Source of the DNA: Baylisascaris procyonis | Taxonomy: Eukaryota; Nematoda; Chromadorea; Rhabditida; Ascarididae | Direction of reading: 5' to 3' | DNA: 64,000 bases | Assembly (NCBI GenBank): GCA_037389465.1 | Contig: JAZARR010000088.1 | Span: 4,402,001-4,466,000, forward strand | Part shown: in pieces, positions 1 through 10,502 of the stretch | Layout of the letters: each line of letters begins with the position of its first letter | How positions within the stretch are numbered: position 1 is the stretch's first letter | The notes under the pieces: generated by a model | What the model saw: the letters and a program-made list of their open reading frames with translations, nothing else | What the model was told of the DNA's origin: nothing | The model's database searches: none | Program-made: the position numbers and the translations under genes

Positions 1-22
1 AGTTAAAAATAATCAACATTAG

Positions 23-181
23 GTTAATTATCAACTTCCATACTGTCTGATGACAGCTGGTCGTGCGGGAAGTCTCACGGTTACATTGGACGCCGATGGA
101 CAGCACAATAAATCGAATGATTTTCGTGATGATCTCGCACTTTCATGGCAGTTGAATATATTGTTTACTGCGAATTTTTGA
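23..181 (+). CDS. Possible terminal exon of a gene extending off the left edge; unknown product
   Basis: An open frame of 52 codons plus TGA follows a splice-acceptor-like ATTAG at 18-22 and reads in phase 0 from 23. It begins VNYQLPYCLMTAGRAG and contains LDADGQHNKSNDFRDDLA, ending in TANF. Its composition is balanced and unlike the T-rich random frames around it. I do not recognise the family. An overlapping frame is also open until about 112, so the frame choice is not certain. If real, this is the 3' end of a plus-strand gene whose earlier exons lie outside the window. An AATAAA at about 109 falls inside the exon and so is not its poly(A) signal. Confidence 0.3.
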   Translation, partial: VNYQLPYCLMTAGRAGSLTVTLDADGQHNKSNDFRDDLALSWQLNILFTANF

Positions 182-3148
182 AATCATTGTATGCTGGTTA
201 TCAATCATGAAAATTGTGCAGTCTTGTTCACGTATCCTACCTATGTAGTGGCCGGTATGGTTCGCATCGATATATGTACGACTGTTTGTGCCTGCTCATA
301 AATTTCCTTACTATTTTGGCGGCCGATTAGTGAAGAGAAGCACTTTGTAGCGAATTCCGTAGAGCATTCGTTTCGAGTGAATCAGTTCTCTCTCAAAGTC
401 AACGTATAGCAAAGTATTTACAAAGTTATGTTGTTGTGCATTCCCATTTAGGTGTGTTTCTTAATATATGTGAGTAGCAGAATATTTCTGGCTGAAATCC
501 GTCTACCCGCTATCCTGCGTTACACTCAACTGCGATTGAATTCTGTTGTTAAGTGCTTCTGAAGCGCTGTGAACCACAGAAAGCAACGATATCGGATGGT
601 GGTTCTTCCTTTTCCTCGCATTTTTAATTTTGTATAGTAATGTTATCTTCGACCCCCATCCCAAAATCCTTACCAAAACTCACCGGTGCTGCCACTGTGC
701 TCATGACACTATTTAAGAAAGGCGTAAACAAGGACACAAGTGCTTGCATGCCGCCTTGATTGTCTCAAAAAGTGGTAGCGTCCAGTCTTGGCATAGGTTC
801 AGATTTCGTATGTGTCCACACCGCATACTTTATCCTGTAAAATCGACGGAAAATTCTAGTATTAGTTTTCGGTTGAACTCCACCTCTGCCGAGCTTTGAT
901 GTAATTTTCTTTAAAAAAACGCTCAGTGCTTCATTGATTTCTCTGTTGTGTTTACCAGCTTTCCATCATCTTTCATTGATTCTCTCATTTGCCATTTTCC
1001 ATCAACAGTTTCGCATCTCATGCTTTTCTGCTTGCCTGATCGAAAGGTTTCATTTAGCATTTGCATATTTCTACTTTTAATACACTTCGCTCTTTTCCTC
1101 AGAATGGTCTTGTCTACTTCGATGCACTCGACTTGAACATTTTGATGTCTGCCGTCTCTCTTCATTAACCTTCCTCATTTCATTAGATAAATTACGTTTT
1201 TCTATAACTTCGGCTTCACATTTTCTCTTACTTAAACAACTGCCTAACCCCGTTGATGGTACACACTATGAATTCATAGAAATTCACTCTCTACGTCTCA
1301 CCTAATTGCTTATAAAACACCTTATTCATTTACTTGGTTGTGGGAGTTGCTTTCCTGATAGTTTTTCATTACAAAGCCAAAGTCACTGCTAGTTTTGAAG
1401 TGGTCGAAGATATCGGTGGCTTTCACTAGAGACCTGCTTATTAGCCAACACGAAATTGCTTCTGTTTCTATCGTAGTACTTGGGTTCTTCTCTGCCCATT
1501 TCCTGCATTTCTTTTCTTGAACATTACGCAGATCGCTCTTAGGGTATTGTTCCAATATATTCTGCCCTATTCGTCTCCAACGCCATATCGAAAGCATCTT
1601 ACTGGATGCTGTCCTGCTTTCCTTTCGCCAGTGGTCGAACTGAAGTTTCCTGTGATATCTTTGCCTCGTTGTACGGCTTCTATCAGCTCATTTAGGAAGC
1701 TCATTTTCTCACCGTCTGAATGCCCACAACGAGATGCTAAACCTAATTACTTTGAGATTGATGGATCTCGGTACTCCTAGTTGGAGCAGCACAGTCGGTG
1801 TTGTAATGCATTTAAATAGGAGCATTCTGCCAGTCCATCTATTCGCTAACACTCCTTCTGCTCGCTAAATCAGAAGCCGATTCCATCATCAAAGTGAATT
1901 CGGCCGCCATTGAAGAATAAACGATTGCCATCCAAAAGTTGATGGCCCTTGTGCTTTTTTGGACACCTCAGCTACGCCGATGATATGGTACTCGATTTCG
2001 TTGACGTCCCGCTCGAACTTCACGCGCTGTTTTTCTTACAGCAACCACCTCGCATTAAATGCACACACCCGTATCGTGCACACGTCGAACATATAGTCCA
2101 GCGCTCATGCTCTGGCCTCAAAGAAGGGGGAAACTATAATTTCCTAATTTTCCACAGCGATCATCAGCCAATGTGCTACCGTCTATACAGTTGCAAGAAA
2201 CGTTTGTCCAGCAGTCACCACAAAACTCGACGGTGGCAAGATCTCATTTGTCGATGATATCGTTCATGCAGTGGGAATAAACGACCAGAAATATAAATGG
2301 ATCGCCCGCATATTAGGCCGTCAGCACGCTTAAGTATAGGTGATCTTAAGGGTATGCGGAGCGTTTTCCCATAGGAAGTAGGCCTAACTGTGGAAGAAGT
2401 AAACGGGTAAGGAGGCATTAATTATGCGCAGGTTATTTAACGCAAAATATAACCATTATGAGCAGAATATGATAAATAATTATTGGCTCAGTGTCACATT
2501 GTTCTTGAACTTTGCAGATGATTGCTATCGCAAGCATCTTGTTTACCACATGGATACATCTTTTTATCGACTTATAAAGCCTTAGACAGCTGCACTGAAA
2601 ACTTCTTAAGTATTGCTTATTAACCAATCCACTGAGCTTATGTGACGTCTTGCTGTACAGCCTAATTGACACTGATAATCTGTATATCGCTGAAATGCAC
2701 TCATTTGTTTGTTCTGTAATTGCATAACTCTACATTTTACTGCCAATTTTTTTCCAAAATGATACCGAAACGTACCCACTGTTTGCCTCATAGCAATTGA
2801 GATCGAATCGACGAGCAGAATGCAACAATATAAGTTTGCAGTAACAAGTAATGAATGCTCAGTGATCTACCGTTAGATGTTCATTGTTAACTGAACTGAT
2901 AAAACGTGGTGGGATGTAGTGAACGTTGCGTGTGTGATTTTAGAGCTCCGTAACCATGGCACAGCCACAGAAGCGTTCGTTGTGTGACGCTTTGCACGCA
3001 AGCGCTGCCGCTCTCTGAGGAATCACTACAATCGCAAGCAAGCCTTCTTCTACCTGCTTCTGCTACTCTTGCTGTCTTGCATTTCTTTCCAGCAGTTTAA
3101 GTCTTAGTCGCCATCGGAAAGTCCTGACGAGTCTCACTCAAGGTTAGG

Positions 3149-3182
3149 TATAAAAACACGAACGTTCAAGGTCGAAACGTTC
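3149..3182 (+). promoter_or_regulatory. TATA-like box followed by two GAAnnTTC-type palindromes
   Basis: TATAAAA at 3149-3155 is followed by the perfect palindrome GAACGTTC at 3160-3167 and the near copy GAAACGTTC at 3174-3182. GAA/TTC inverted units are the building blocks of heat-shock elements, but the 6-bp gap between the two blocks is not the canonical spacing. No gene start is evident directly downstream, so the role is speculative. Confidence 0.2.
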
Positions 3183-3692
3183 ACGGTGTGATCATTCCAC
3201 CAACCATTTGCTTGATTTTCATCATTTTTGATTTTCACCTCATTTCATTCAGCTCTTATGACTTTTTTTGCATATTCATCCTAAAAAAAGTGCTTTGACA
3301 TTTGATTTGCAAATTTTTGTCGTGTGATCAACTATCACCTAGAAAACTTGTTCGATGCATTGTTTCACTGCATTTTTGATTTTAGTATAGTTGAATTCGA
3401 AACGTTATTTCGTCGGTTATTGATTGAATTTATCTCATTTTATTTAACGCCTTTTCGAATAATAGACTACAGCTGGAACAGTTCTTTACCAGGTCAGTCA
3501 TTACGAGCAGTGCCTCATATATCTTGTGCGCATAGCTGAAGGTTCGTAGGTTGACATATGTTTCATGTTTACAGTATTTCTACTTGTGTGCGTTTATTTC
3601 TATATATGAACGTGTACTTGTGTTCGTTTGTGCATTTGTTTGCCTTTATGTCGCATGTGTGGATGTTGCGCACATGTGTGTATGTTTGCTTG

Positions 3693-3694
<2 letters not shown>

Positions 3695-3740
<46 letters not shown>
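3695..3740. repeat. GT/CA dinucleotide microsatellite
   Basis: Uninterrupted TG units run for about 46 bp, preceded by a degenerate TG-rich lead-in from about 3590. The open frames seen across it on both strands (poly-CV and poly-TH) are products of the repeat and not genes. Confidence 0.95.
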
Positions 3741-3741
<1 letters not shown>

Positions 3742-4041
3742 TTGGCAATGACATCATCAGCTGAAAAACCCTCTTTTTTTCAATGCGAAATGTAATGAGA
3801 AGAAATGAGAGAGATTTAATCACTGATTTAGGAAGCCGCAGTTGTTGGTTCGACTCCATATTGGGATGTTTTCCTCACTGACTGAAACCTAAGTTACCAA
3901 CATTTCACGTTTGTCTAACGTCTTAATGATGTCAGCTGTGGTTGCAAACACCTCCTGCATTGTACCGCCATCGAATCACCTACCGTAGAGGTCGGAGTAT
4001 TCCCTCGGCTTTTTATTATTTATCCGCTTGCTTCTATACCG

Positions 4042-4049
4042 TATAAAAG
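4042..4049 (+). promoter_or_regulatory. TATA box candidate
   Basis: TATAAAAG lies 60 bp upstream of an ATG at 4108-4110 that is immediately followed by GTAATA, a possible splice donor. This could be a promoter with a minimal first exon for the plus-strand gene at 5750-8201. No transcript evidence is available. Confidence 0.2.
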
Positions 4050-5749
4050 TGCATCATCGTTACAGTTCGCTTGTTGCGGTTATCCTAACTTGAAAACTGT
4101 TACAACTATGGTAATAAAATTCGGCGGATATGTTCCACACGATTGATTGACTCGTAAACCGACTTTGTTACAGTTGATCACCTTCAGAAGAAGTGATTTG
4201 ATATTTGCGAACAAGTTATCGATATTAAGGACTGTTAACGATGTTGGCGGGCTACTTGTATGCTACAGTCGGGGACCTATGATGATCTTTCAACATGTGA
4301 GGCAATATTTCGTTATTCTTCCGATTAACGAATACGTTGCTCGCGTATTCATTGGGCAAAGTTACAAAACCACCTCTATCGTGCATTCGCACTTGTTGCT
4401 TTTCCATTTTAGTTTTTCGCAGCCGAATGTGAATGCATAACTGCGAGTGTGTGAATGGTTTTCTCTGGACGCTTCTCTTATAGCAAACGATGAACTAGAG
4501 TTCACATGACTCAAACGATTTCAAGTGCTATCGCGGTGGACTTAGTCCAGCTGCACTCTTTAGAAACATGGTCACTAGAGTAGATTGATGCGATCAGATT
4601 ACCATCCACAGTGAGAGTTCAATTCGCGTTGGTTAGTGCGTCTTTCTTTGGTCTAATCTATGGAGGACTTTTAAAGTGAAAGAGGTCAATAGATGCGGAA
4701 ATGTGATATACAAAACAGCGCACAGAAATAGCGCCGAAGTTTCATAGAGAGCTTGATGAGCTTTCGCTCACAAATAGAAGGAAGTCCAAAGGCGCGCATG
4801 GTATTGGTCGCTTTTTCGCTGATGAAAAAAAATTTCTAGTCGCGTCTAATGGAAGAGGCTTTATTTATCGACCGATTCTGTTTTTTCTTAATTAATTCCT
4901 ACATCGTACTTTCGATTGATATGTTAGAGCATAGTGTCACTTACTCGGAAGGACTATGACGATCTCTAGCCCGGAAGCTTTTAAAAGCCTTTCAGATGCA
5001 TTTCTCGGGATAGCTCATCGATCTCATCTGAATATGGAATAATTCTTTAATAGTATGCCGTGTTTCTTTTCTCAGTGCTATTTCTTTCGTTGTTCGTTAG
5101 GTGCAGTTACCGTTATATTGTATTGTGTTGTATTTTCATTACTTTCTATGTGTTTTTCTTGGCAGAAAAAAGTATGCTTGCATTGCGGTGCCCCGGTATA
5201 TTCTTTGCTCGCGTTCAAATCATCCCTTGCCATGGAATCGGGGATCTGCGACTCTAAGGCTTAGCTAAAGTCAAAGAATTGTAGCGATGTACTGGTGCAT
5301 GGCGTCGAGAAAGTCACATTCATTTTATATTTAGGGCAAGCCAGGAGAGTTTCTGATCAAGAGGATGCCGGAAAAAATGTTTTTTATTTCCAATTTTCGA
5401 CCTGTTCAGCTCGATTGGTCTATAGGGTGCTCAGAGGAAAACAAAATTTCATCAGTGCTGGTTTTTTAATGTGAGGACGTTGCAGGTGCAGTCACTGCTC
5501 GCATAAATAGAGAGCCGCAACCTGCTACCAGAAATTGAAGGAAGCTTGTGATCATTTGCCGGACCCTTGCATTAATATGAGCCACGGCTCTTCTATCCGA
5601 CTATATGAGAGGATTATATGGGAATAATGAATTAAAGCGAAATATCTGTATTTTTTGTAACGGAATAGAGCAAAATGTATGCTCTCATCAACCTCACACC
5701 AGACTCACGTCAAGCGGGAAATGCGTTTTGGTCTTGAGATCTGGTCTCG

Positions 5750-8201
5750 ATGAACTCAGCGGAGCCGAATTTATTCGACTGCATGTGTGTAGTAAATGCA
5801 TCCAGCGAGTGCCTTATGAGCATCGGTGCGTTAGTACGGTTGGCAAACGCACAGCTATGGCGTAATCATAAAACGTCATCTGAGTACCTCGCAGGTGCCG
5901 ACTTTTATACAATCGTTATTCTCTCATTATTCGCCTCTATTATCAGCCTTCTGTTAATACGCGCTATCAAGCCAAACGAAACGCTGGATGATCAGGTACG
6001 TTGCGAAACCTTTCGTTCTGAACTTGTTTAGCTCCTCCAATTCGAGCATGGTCGCAATTCTTGTTTCTGCACTCATTTCCAGTTAGTGGAGATTGCTCGA
6101 TCATTTTTAATGAGCAACTGCGATGAGATAATTGCAGTTTTGAATAAGTCTAGTGATGAAGGATTGGTACCAATCTGTTATTATCCAAAGCTATCTTTTG
6201 CAGCAAATTTGCGGTAACCTCAAGCTGTTGCACTATCACTTTTTGGTTGGTTTACACTGAGTGAACTTATATTATAGAAATCCAAATTCTTTTCTCTACG
6301 GCATTTTGCTGTGTGTTTCGTTTTCGAATAAATGAGAGTTGAAATGTAATGATGACGTTTGAGTTCTCTTGCGTTGAGCAATCTCATAGTTGCAGGTAAC
6401 TATATTGCTCAATTCGATGCGAGTCCGCGTTGAGATCGAAGACAGCGTCAGACAAAGGCGGAAGCTAAAGGAAGCAAAGGAGAAGGCACAAAAATGGTTG
6501 CAAGAGGCCAAACATCGGAGTGCCAAAAGTTTCCCATTCCGCAAGGCGCATTCAACTTCCGAATCCGGTCGGCTTGCATTTTATGCGCTTCATGACTGAT
6601 TGAAGTTTTCTTCCTTGCTGTCATTTTTGCACAATTTTGACATCTGTGCGAACGTACTTTCGCATGCTGTGTCCGCAAGGTGTCCTGATCGCTGCTTCAG
6701 CGGTCGTCGAATAATTTACGTTCCTTAATTTGGTTTTGAAAGAATGAAACATTCGAGCACCTCATTGTGTTTTGCAGCTAAAAGTCGGTTGTAGAATGAT
6801 TAAGCAATAATGGCTATCTTTTTATTCATTTTTCGAAGAGTCGATTTCTATGACGTTTTGTGCGTCTCTTCAAAAGTGGAATTTCAAAGTATGCCACAGC
6901 GTTACCGCTTTCTTAACTTTGTGGTTTTTTGTTTCCATGTCAGTCAAATCAGCATTTGGTGGTTTTTAGTTGCGTTTAGTTGCCCATTCTGTTGTTGCTA
7001 GAACTAAATAATGTTGTTATTCACTCGTTTTCAAAGCTGAACTCTGAACTCGACGAGAGAAAGGAACAGAATCGGGATAATCAGTCAGAAACAACGAGAA
7101 AGACAAATGCGATTCTACGTATAATCGCTTTTTTGTCCTGATAATGGGTGAATTATGTGCTTCAGAAACTATGTGCGCTACAACTGAAGAAGTCTTTGGA
7201 GCTCGACGAGCTTCTAAGCAGCTCTCGCTCCCGCATAGCAGCGAATCTGAGGGTCACAAGTCGCAACCGCCACGTCCACATCATTATGGGCGTGCTGCAT
7301 CGCATCTCGGCTTTGTTCCAGAAATTGTTGTAACACCTGAGATTGTCGTTCAAAGACCTGCTGCTGCAAGTAGCGTCGAATCTGCCTCAGCGGCTCGTCG
7401 ACTTTCAAGGTTAGTATTCCTGAATGAATGATCTTTTCTAAAATGAAGTTTTACTGTATTCCCTCATATATCACAGCTCTCAATCTACAGCTCCTGAGCT
7501 AGAACCCAGTTTTTTCGCAATGTACTTGTTGTGAACCTCCCTTCCCATCCTCAAGACATATTTTTCGCTTTTATCTGAAAGCGGCCTAATTCGAGCCAAA
7601 GTTTCTGCAGAGAGGAAGTTGTGTAAGTTGTGAATTTCAAAACGGACGCGCTATAGAGAGATAAAAACGTATTCGGTTTTACTCAACGTGTACGAACAAC
7701 TTGAAATATTCGTGTGTGGTCTGCTACGTGGATAGACCACCATGAGCCTATAAAAACCCTAAATCATTCCACCACTCGCCTTTAGAACATTGATGCACTA
7801 TCAGGTTGTGCATAACCGAGTCCATCACTTAATCACCGCTTTCTTGGTAGATATTTCATTATCACGGGGGGAAGGGGTTTCTTCCATCAAGGAGCAAATA
7901 GTCATGGATGAAACGCAGATAGCTCAATAACCTCGAATTCGGTGAATTAGGTGACCATTCTAATTTTGCGCTCCTGCACGAAAGCCATTGCATAAAGGTC
8001 AACTGTCGGTGCAAAACAAGTTATTATTTGCAGTTTTACATGCTGAATACGCGCATACCTGTCGCTTTTAAATAGCGTCGTGTTGAAATGTGCAAATGAA
8101 CAAATTCCAGCCTAAGACCAAACGCTTGTTTGCTTTGCAGGGGCTCATCGCTATTTAGTCTCGGTATGTTTAGCCAGGGCAGCCAAGACATGCTCAGCTG
8201 A
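5750..8201 (+). CDS. Single-pass membrane protein, possible KCNE/MPS-type potassium channel accessory subunit
   Basis: Four exons join in perfect phase: 5750-5995, 6396-6528, 7166-7409 and 8141-8201 (684 nt, 227 residues plus TGA). Donors are GTACG, GTTTCC and GTTAGT; acceptors are TTGCAG, CTTCAG and TTGCAG. Residues 1-50 form a short N-terminal segment with one glycosylation sequon (NAS, 16-18). Residues 52-72 are a hydrophobic helix starting DFYTIVILSL. A basic/acidic helix rich in K, E and R follows (about 90-125), then a Ser/Pro-rich tail ending MFSQGSQDMLS. One helix, a short glycosylated N-terminus and the juxtamembrane pattern R-x-x-K-x-x-E-x-x-x-DD recall KCNE/MPS subunits, which modulate voltage-gated K+ channels. 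That family call is inference. The ATG at 5750 is the first in frame after a stop at 5735; an upstream exon cannot be excluded. Confidence 0.65.
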
Positions 8202-8298
8202 AGAAGCGAGTATTCTCCGTCGAATCATTCAAATTGTATACTTTTTCTAGTGTATGTTTATTGAGTTTTCGTTCCATATTTTGAACAGCTTAACCTGG

Positions 8299-8304
8299 AA
8301 TAAA
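8299..8304 (+). terminator. Polyadenylation signal AATAAA
   Basis: AATAAA lies 98 bp after the TGA of the membrane-protein gene, a normal 3' UTR length, and supports the chosen last exon. Confidence 0.6.
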
Positions 8305-8619
8305 TTTCTGGATGTGCTATTATTTCATCCTCTGATATAGATATTTAAATACTTATGAGACTCAGGTAAATAAATACGATGGTTAGCTAATTAAGCTGCG
8401 TAACTGCGTCCATTTGAACGTTGCATGATCAAGTTCGATAGAGTACTCTACCACTTCAACAGAAACAGAGGTACGCTTGTCAAAAAGAACAAGTAACTGT
8501 ACTAAATGCAAATATAATATTTTTTGGACGAACCACACCTGATTGAAATAAAATTGAAACAATATTTCATAGCGAGGGTGTCATAATTGCCCTTCCACTC
8601 TCAGAAGAACGAATTCCCT

Positions 8620-9142
8620 CATAGGCATTCTTATGAAATTTAATGACGTTGTCGCATAGCAGACCATGGTAGATCAAAATTAGTGGTAGGTCAGATCATG
8701 GTAGATTAAGTAATAGTATTAGGTTTGATCTACGATGGTCCGACCTGCCACTAATAATTGATCTACGATGGTACGATCTCCCGCTAATATTTGACCTACC
8801 CCAGTCCGATCTACCACCAATATTTGATCTACCGCGGTCTGACCTGCCACTAGTATCCGATCTGCAAGGGTCTGACCTATCACTAGTTTTGATCTCCCAG
8901 GTCTGACCTATCACTGATATTTGATCTACCATTTCTGAACTACCGCTAATATTTGATCTACGACGGTTCGGCATGCCACTAATATTTGGTCTACCTCGGT
9001 CTGACCTACCATCAATATTTGATCTACCATAGCCCGACCTACCACTAACATCTGATCTGCCATGGTCTCATCTACTACTATCATTTGATCGACCACAGTC
9101 TGCTATGCGATAACGTCATTAAATTTCACAAGAATGCGTATG
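8620..9142. mobile_element. Foldback-type element: inverted terminal arms around a 33-bp tandem repeat
   Basis: The left arm (about 8620-8679) and right arm (about 9082-9142) are reverse complements over some 55-60 bp with few mismatches; both contain GCATTCTTNTGAAATTTAAT, GACGTT and GCATAGCAGAC in matching order. Between them are about a dozen degenerate copies of a 33-bp unit of the form GATCTACCATGGTCCGACCT plus CCACTAATATTT. Near the left arm the unit appears in reverse orientation, so the inverted symmetry includes the repeats. Because 33 is a multiple of three, an accidental minus-strand frame stays open at 8696-8974; it is not a gene. The layout fits nonautonomous foldback or MITE-like DNA transposons. 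No target-site duplication is obvious. Confidence 0.75.
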
Positions 9143-10470
9143 TACAGATAAAGATGCTAAAGGCATCAGAAATAAACACTGCAATTGTAAACTGCGCTCA
9201 AAAGGAGGATTGGGTCTGTGGATGAGGCTGCTGAAAGGCGATTATGACTGATTATCCCACAGCGTATAGAAATAAAGAATGTACATAAGTGATGCTATCA
9301 CAAGCAAGTCCAGAAAACCGCACTGACAAATATGGTAACATAACGGAGGCGCAAACATAAATTATAGTGCAGAAGTCGGGAATTCGGAAATACAGCTTAT
9401 TAAAGAATACTTCAAGCCTTCCCATCGTTTAAAGGAAAACGAATTATTTTCGCAGCATTTGCATAAAGAGGAACGACGCGAGTTTTGTTCCTCTTTAGTA
9501 GAAATCGATCTAAGGTGAAATACCAGTTTTCACGTAAGCGTTCTTATACAACCATCGCCCACAGTAATTTCTGTTGGCGATCATACACATATACAGAAAC
9601 AATATTTATAGAGAAAAAGGTGGCAAAAAAACTTCATTGGTATAATGGACATGGATCATTTATAAATGTCGGTGAAAGGCTATTTAAGAGTTAGCGGAGG
9701 TGAATATATTGTACAAATGTGATTAAGAGATGAAGTGGACAAATCAACTAAAGGACACTGAACAAAAACAATAGAAAAATAAAGATATGGGACATCGAAA
9801 TGTTTTATTTACAGAAAAGCTCGCAATATACAATACAAATATTCGATATTGTTACTGACTTATTCGGTAGCTGATGGATCTGAGTGAAATTTCGGTTTCC
9901 GATCTAACTCAGTCTGCAAAGATAGTGTCTGTTTGGTTTTGCAGCTTTACAGCTACTAGGTTGCGAGAGTTCAATTATTCCACAAATTCAACAAACAAGA
10001 GAAGTGAAAGGTCTGAAGAGAGAAGAAGATAAGAATTATCTTTCCAGCATCATTTTCAAACAAATTATTCGATATCTCATGGTATATAGAGAGATTGTTA
10101 GCTTTTATCAATCTTTTTCATTGCCTCTGGTAACAAACTTCAAATTACGTCATATTGTTATAGATCATTTGCATGATTCTAAAGCTTGGCATTCAAATGC
10201 ATGGCATTGCATACAATACAACAACGCAATATTGATTATGAAAGAGGAAAAGAATCGCTGCCACAAAACAAGCTAACGGGGGCAAAACCAGCGTCCACGA
10301 GAACAATATTCGGTAAAGGCTACAGGGACGAACCTTCCACAGGAAAGGCCAACCCCTAACAGAGGAGATAAGTGAATCAAATTAGAGGTAGCAACATCAG
10401 TAACAATATACTGCCTAAAAAAATCATGTTCTTAAAAGTCGTGGTGTCAAGTGATAACATACCGTCACAA

Positions 10471-10476
10471 TTTATT
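10471..10476 (-). terminator. Polyadenylation signal AATAAA of the P450 gene
   Basis: TTTATT on the plus strand reads AATAAA on the minus strand, 27 bp beyond the P450 stop codon. Confidence 0.55.
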
Positions 10477-10502
10477 CAGAAGGCGGTCAATCGAGTAAAA
10501 GT

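Larger units (their letters stand above)
182..5749. other. Intergenic stretch with no gene I can support
   Basis: About 5.5 kb of AT-rich DNA. It holds a GT microsatellite, two TATA-like boxes (3149-3155 and 4042-4049, both plus strand), and a short frame near 1973 resembling the YADD box of reverse transcriptases. Open frames of 60-100 codons occur at 1949-2257 and 4147-4440, but none shows a recognisable domain or a consistent chain of splice sites. It may contain the promoter and 5' untranslated exons of the membrane-protein gene that starts at 5750. Confidence 0.5.
8202..10502. other. Intergenic region between convergent genes
   Basis: Apart from the foldback element and the poly(A) signals at its two ends, this segment between the 3' ends of the plus-strand membrane-protein gene and the minus-strand P450 gene is AT-rich. 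It has only short frames (for example 9485-9694 and 10004-10276) without splice support or recognisable motifs. Confidence 0.5.

Noticed and set aside
3551..3859. Frames with poly-CV and poly-TH runs
   Set aside because: They translate the GT microsatellite.
3800..3870. tRNA gene suggested by the B-box-like GGTTCGACTCC at about 3847
   Set aside because: The flanking bases do not pair into a T stem, and there is no A box or acceptor stem at the right distance.
5605..5865. Overlapping frame MRGLYGNNELKRN with several cysteines
   Set aside because: It overlaps the first exon of the membrane-protein gene in another frame, and that exon has consistent downstream joins.
8696..8974. 92-codon minus-strand frame rich in RSN/GRSD repeats
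   Set aside because: It is produced by the 33-bp tandem repeat of the foldback element, whose length is a multiple of three.
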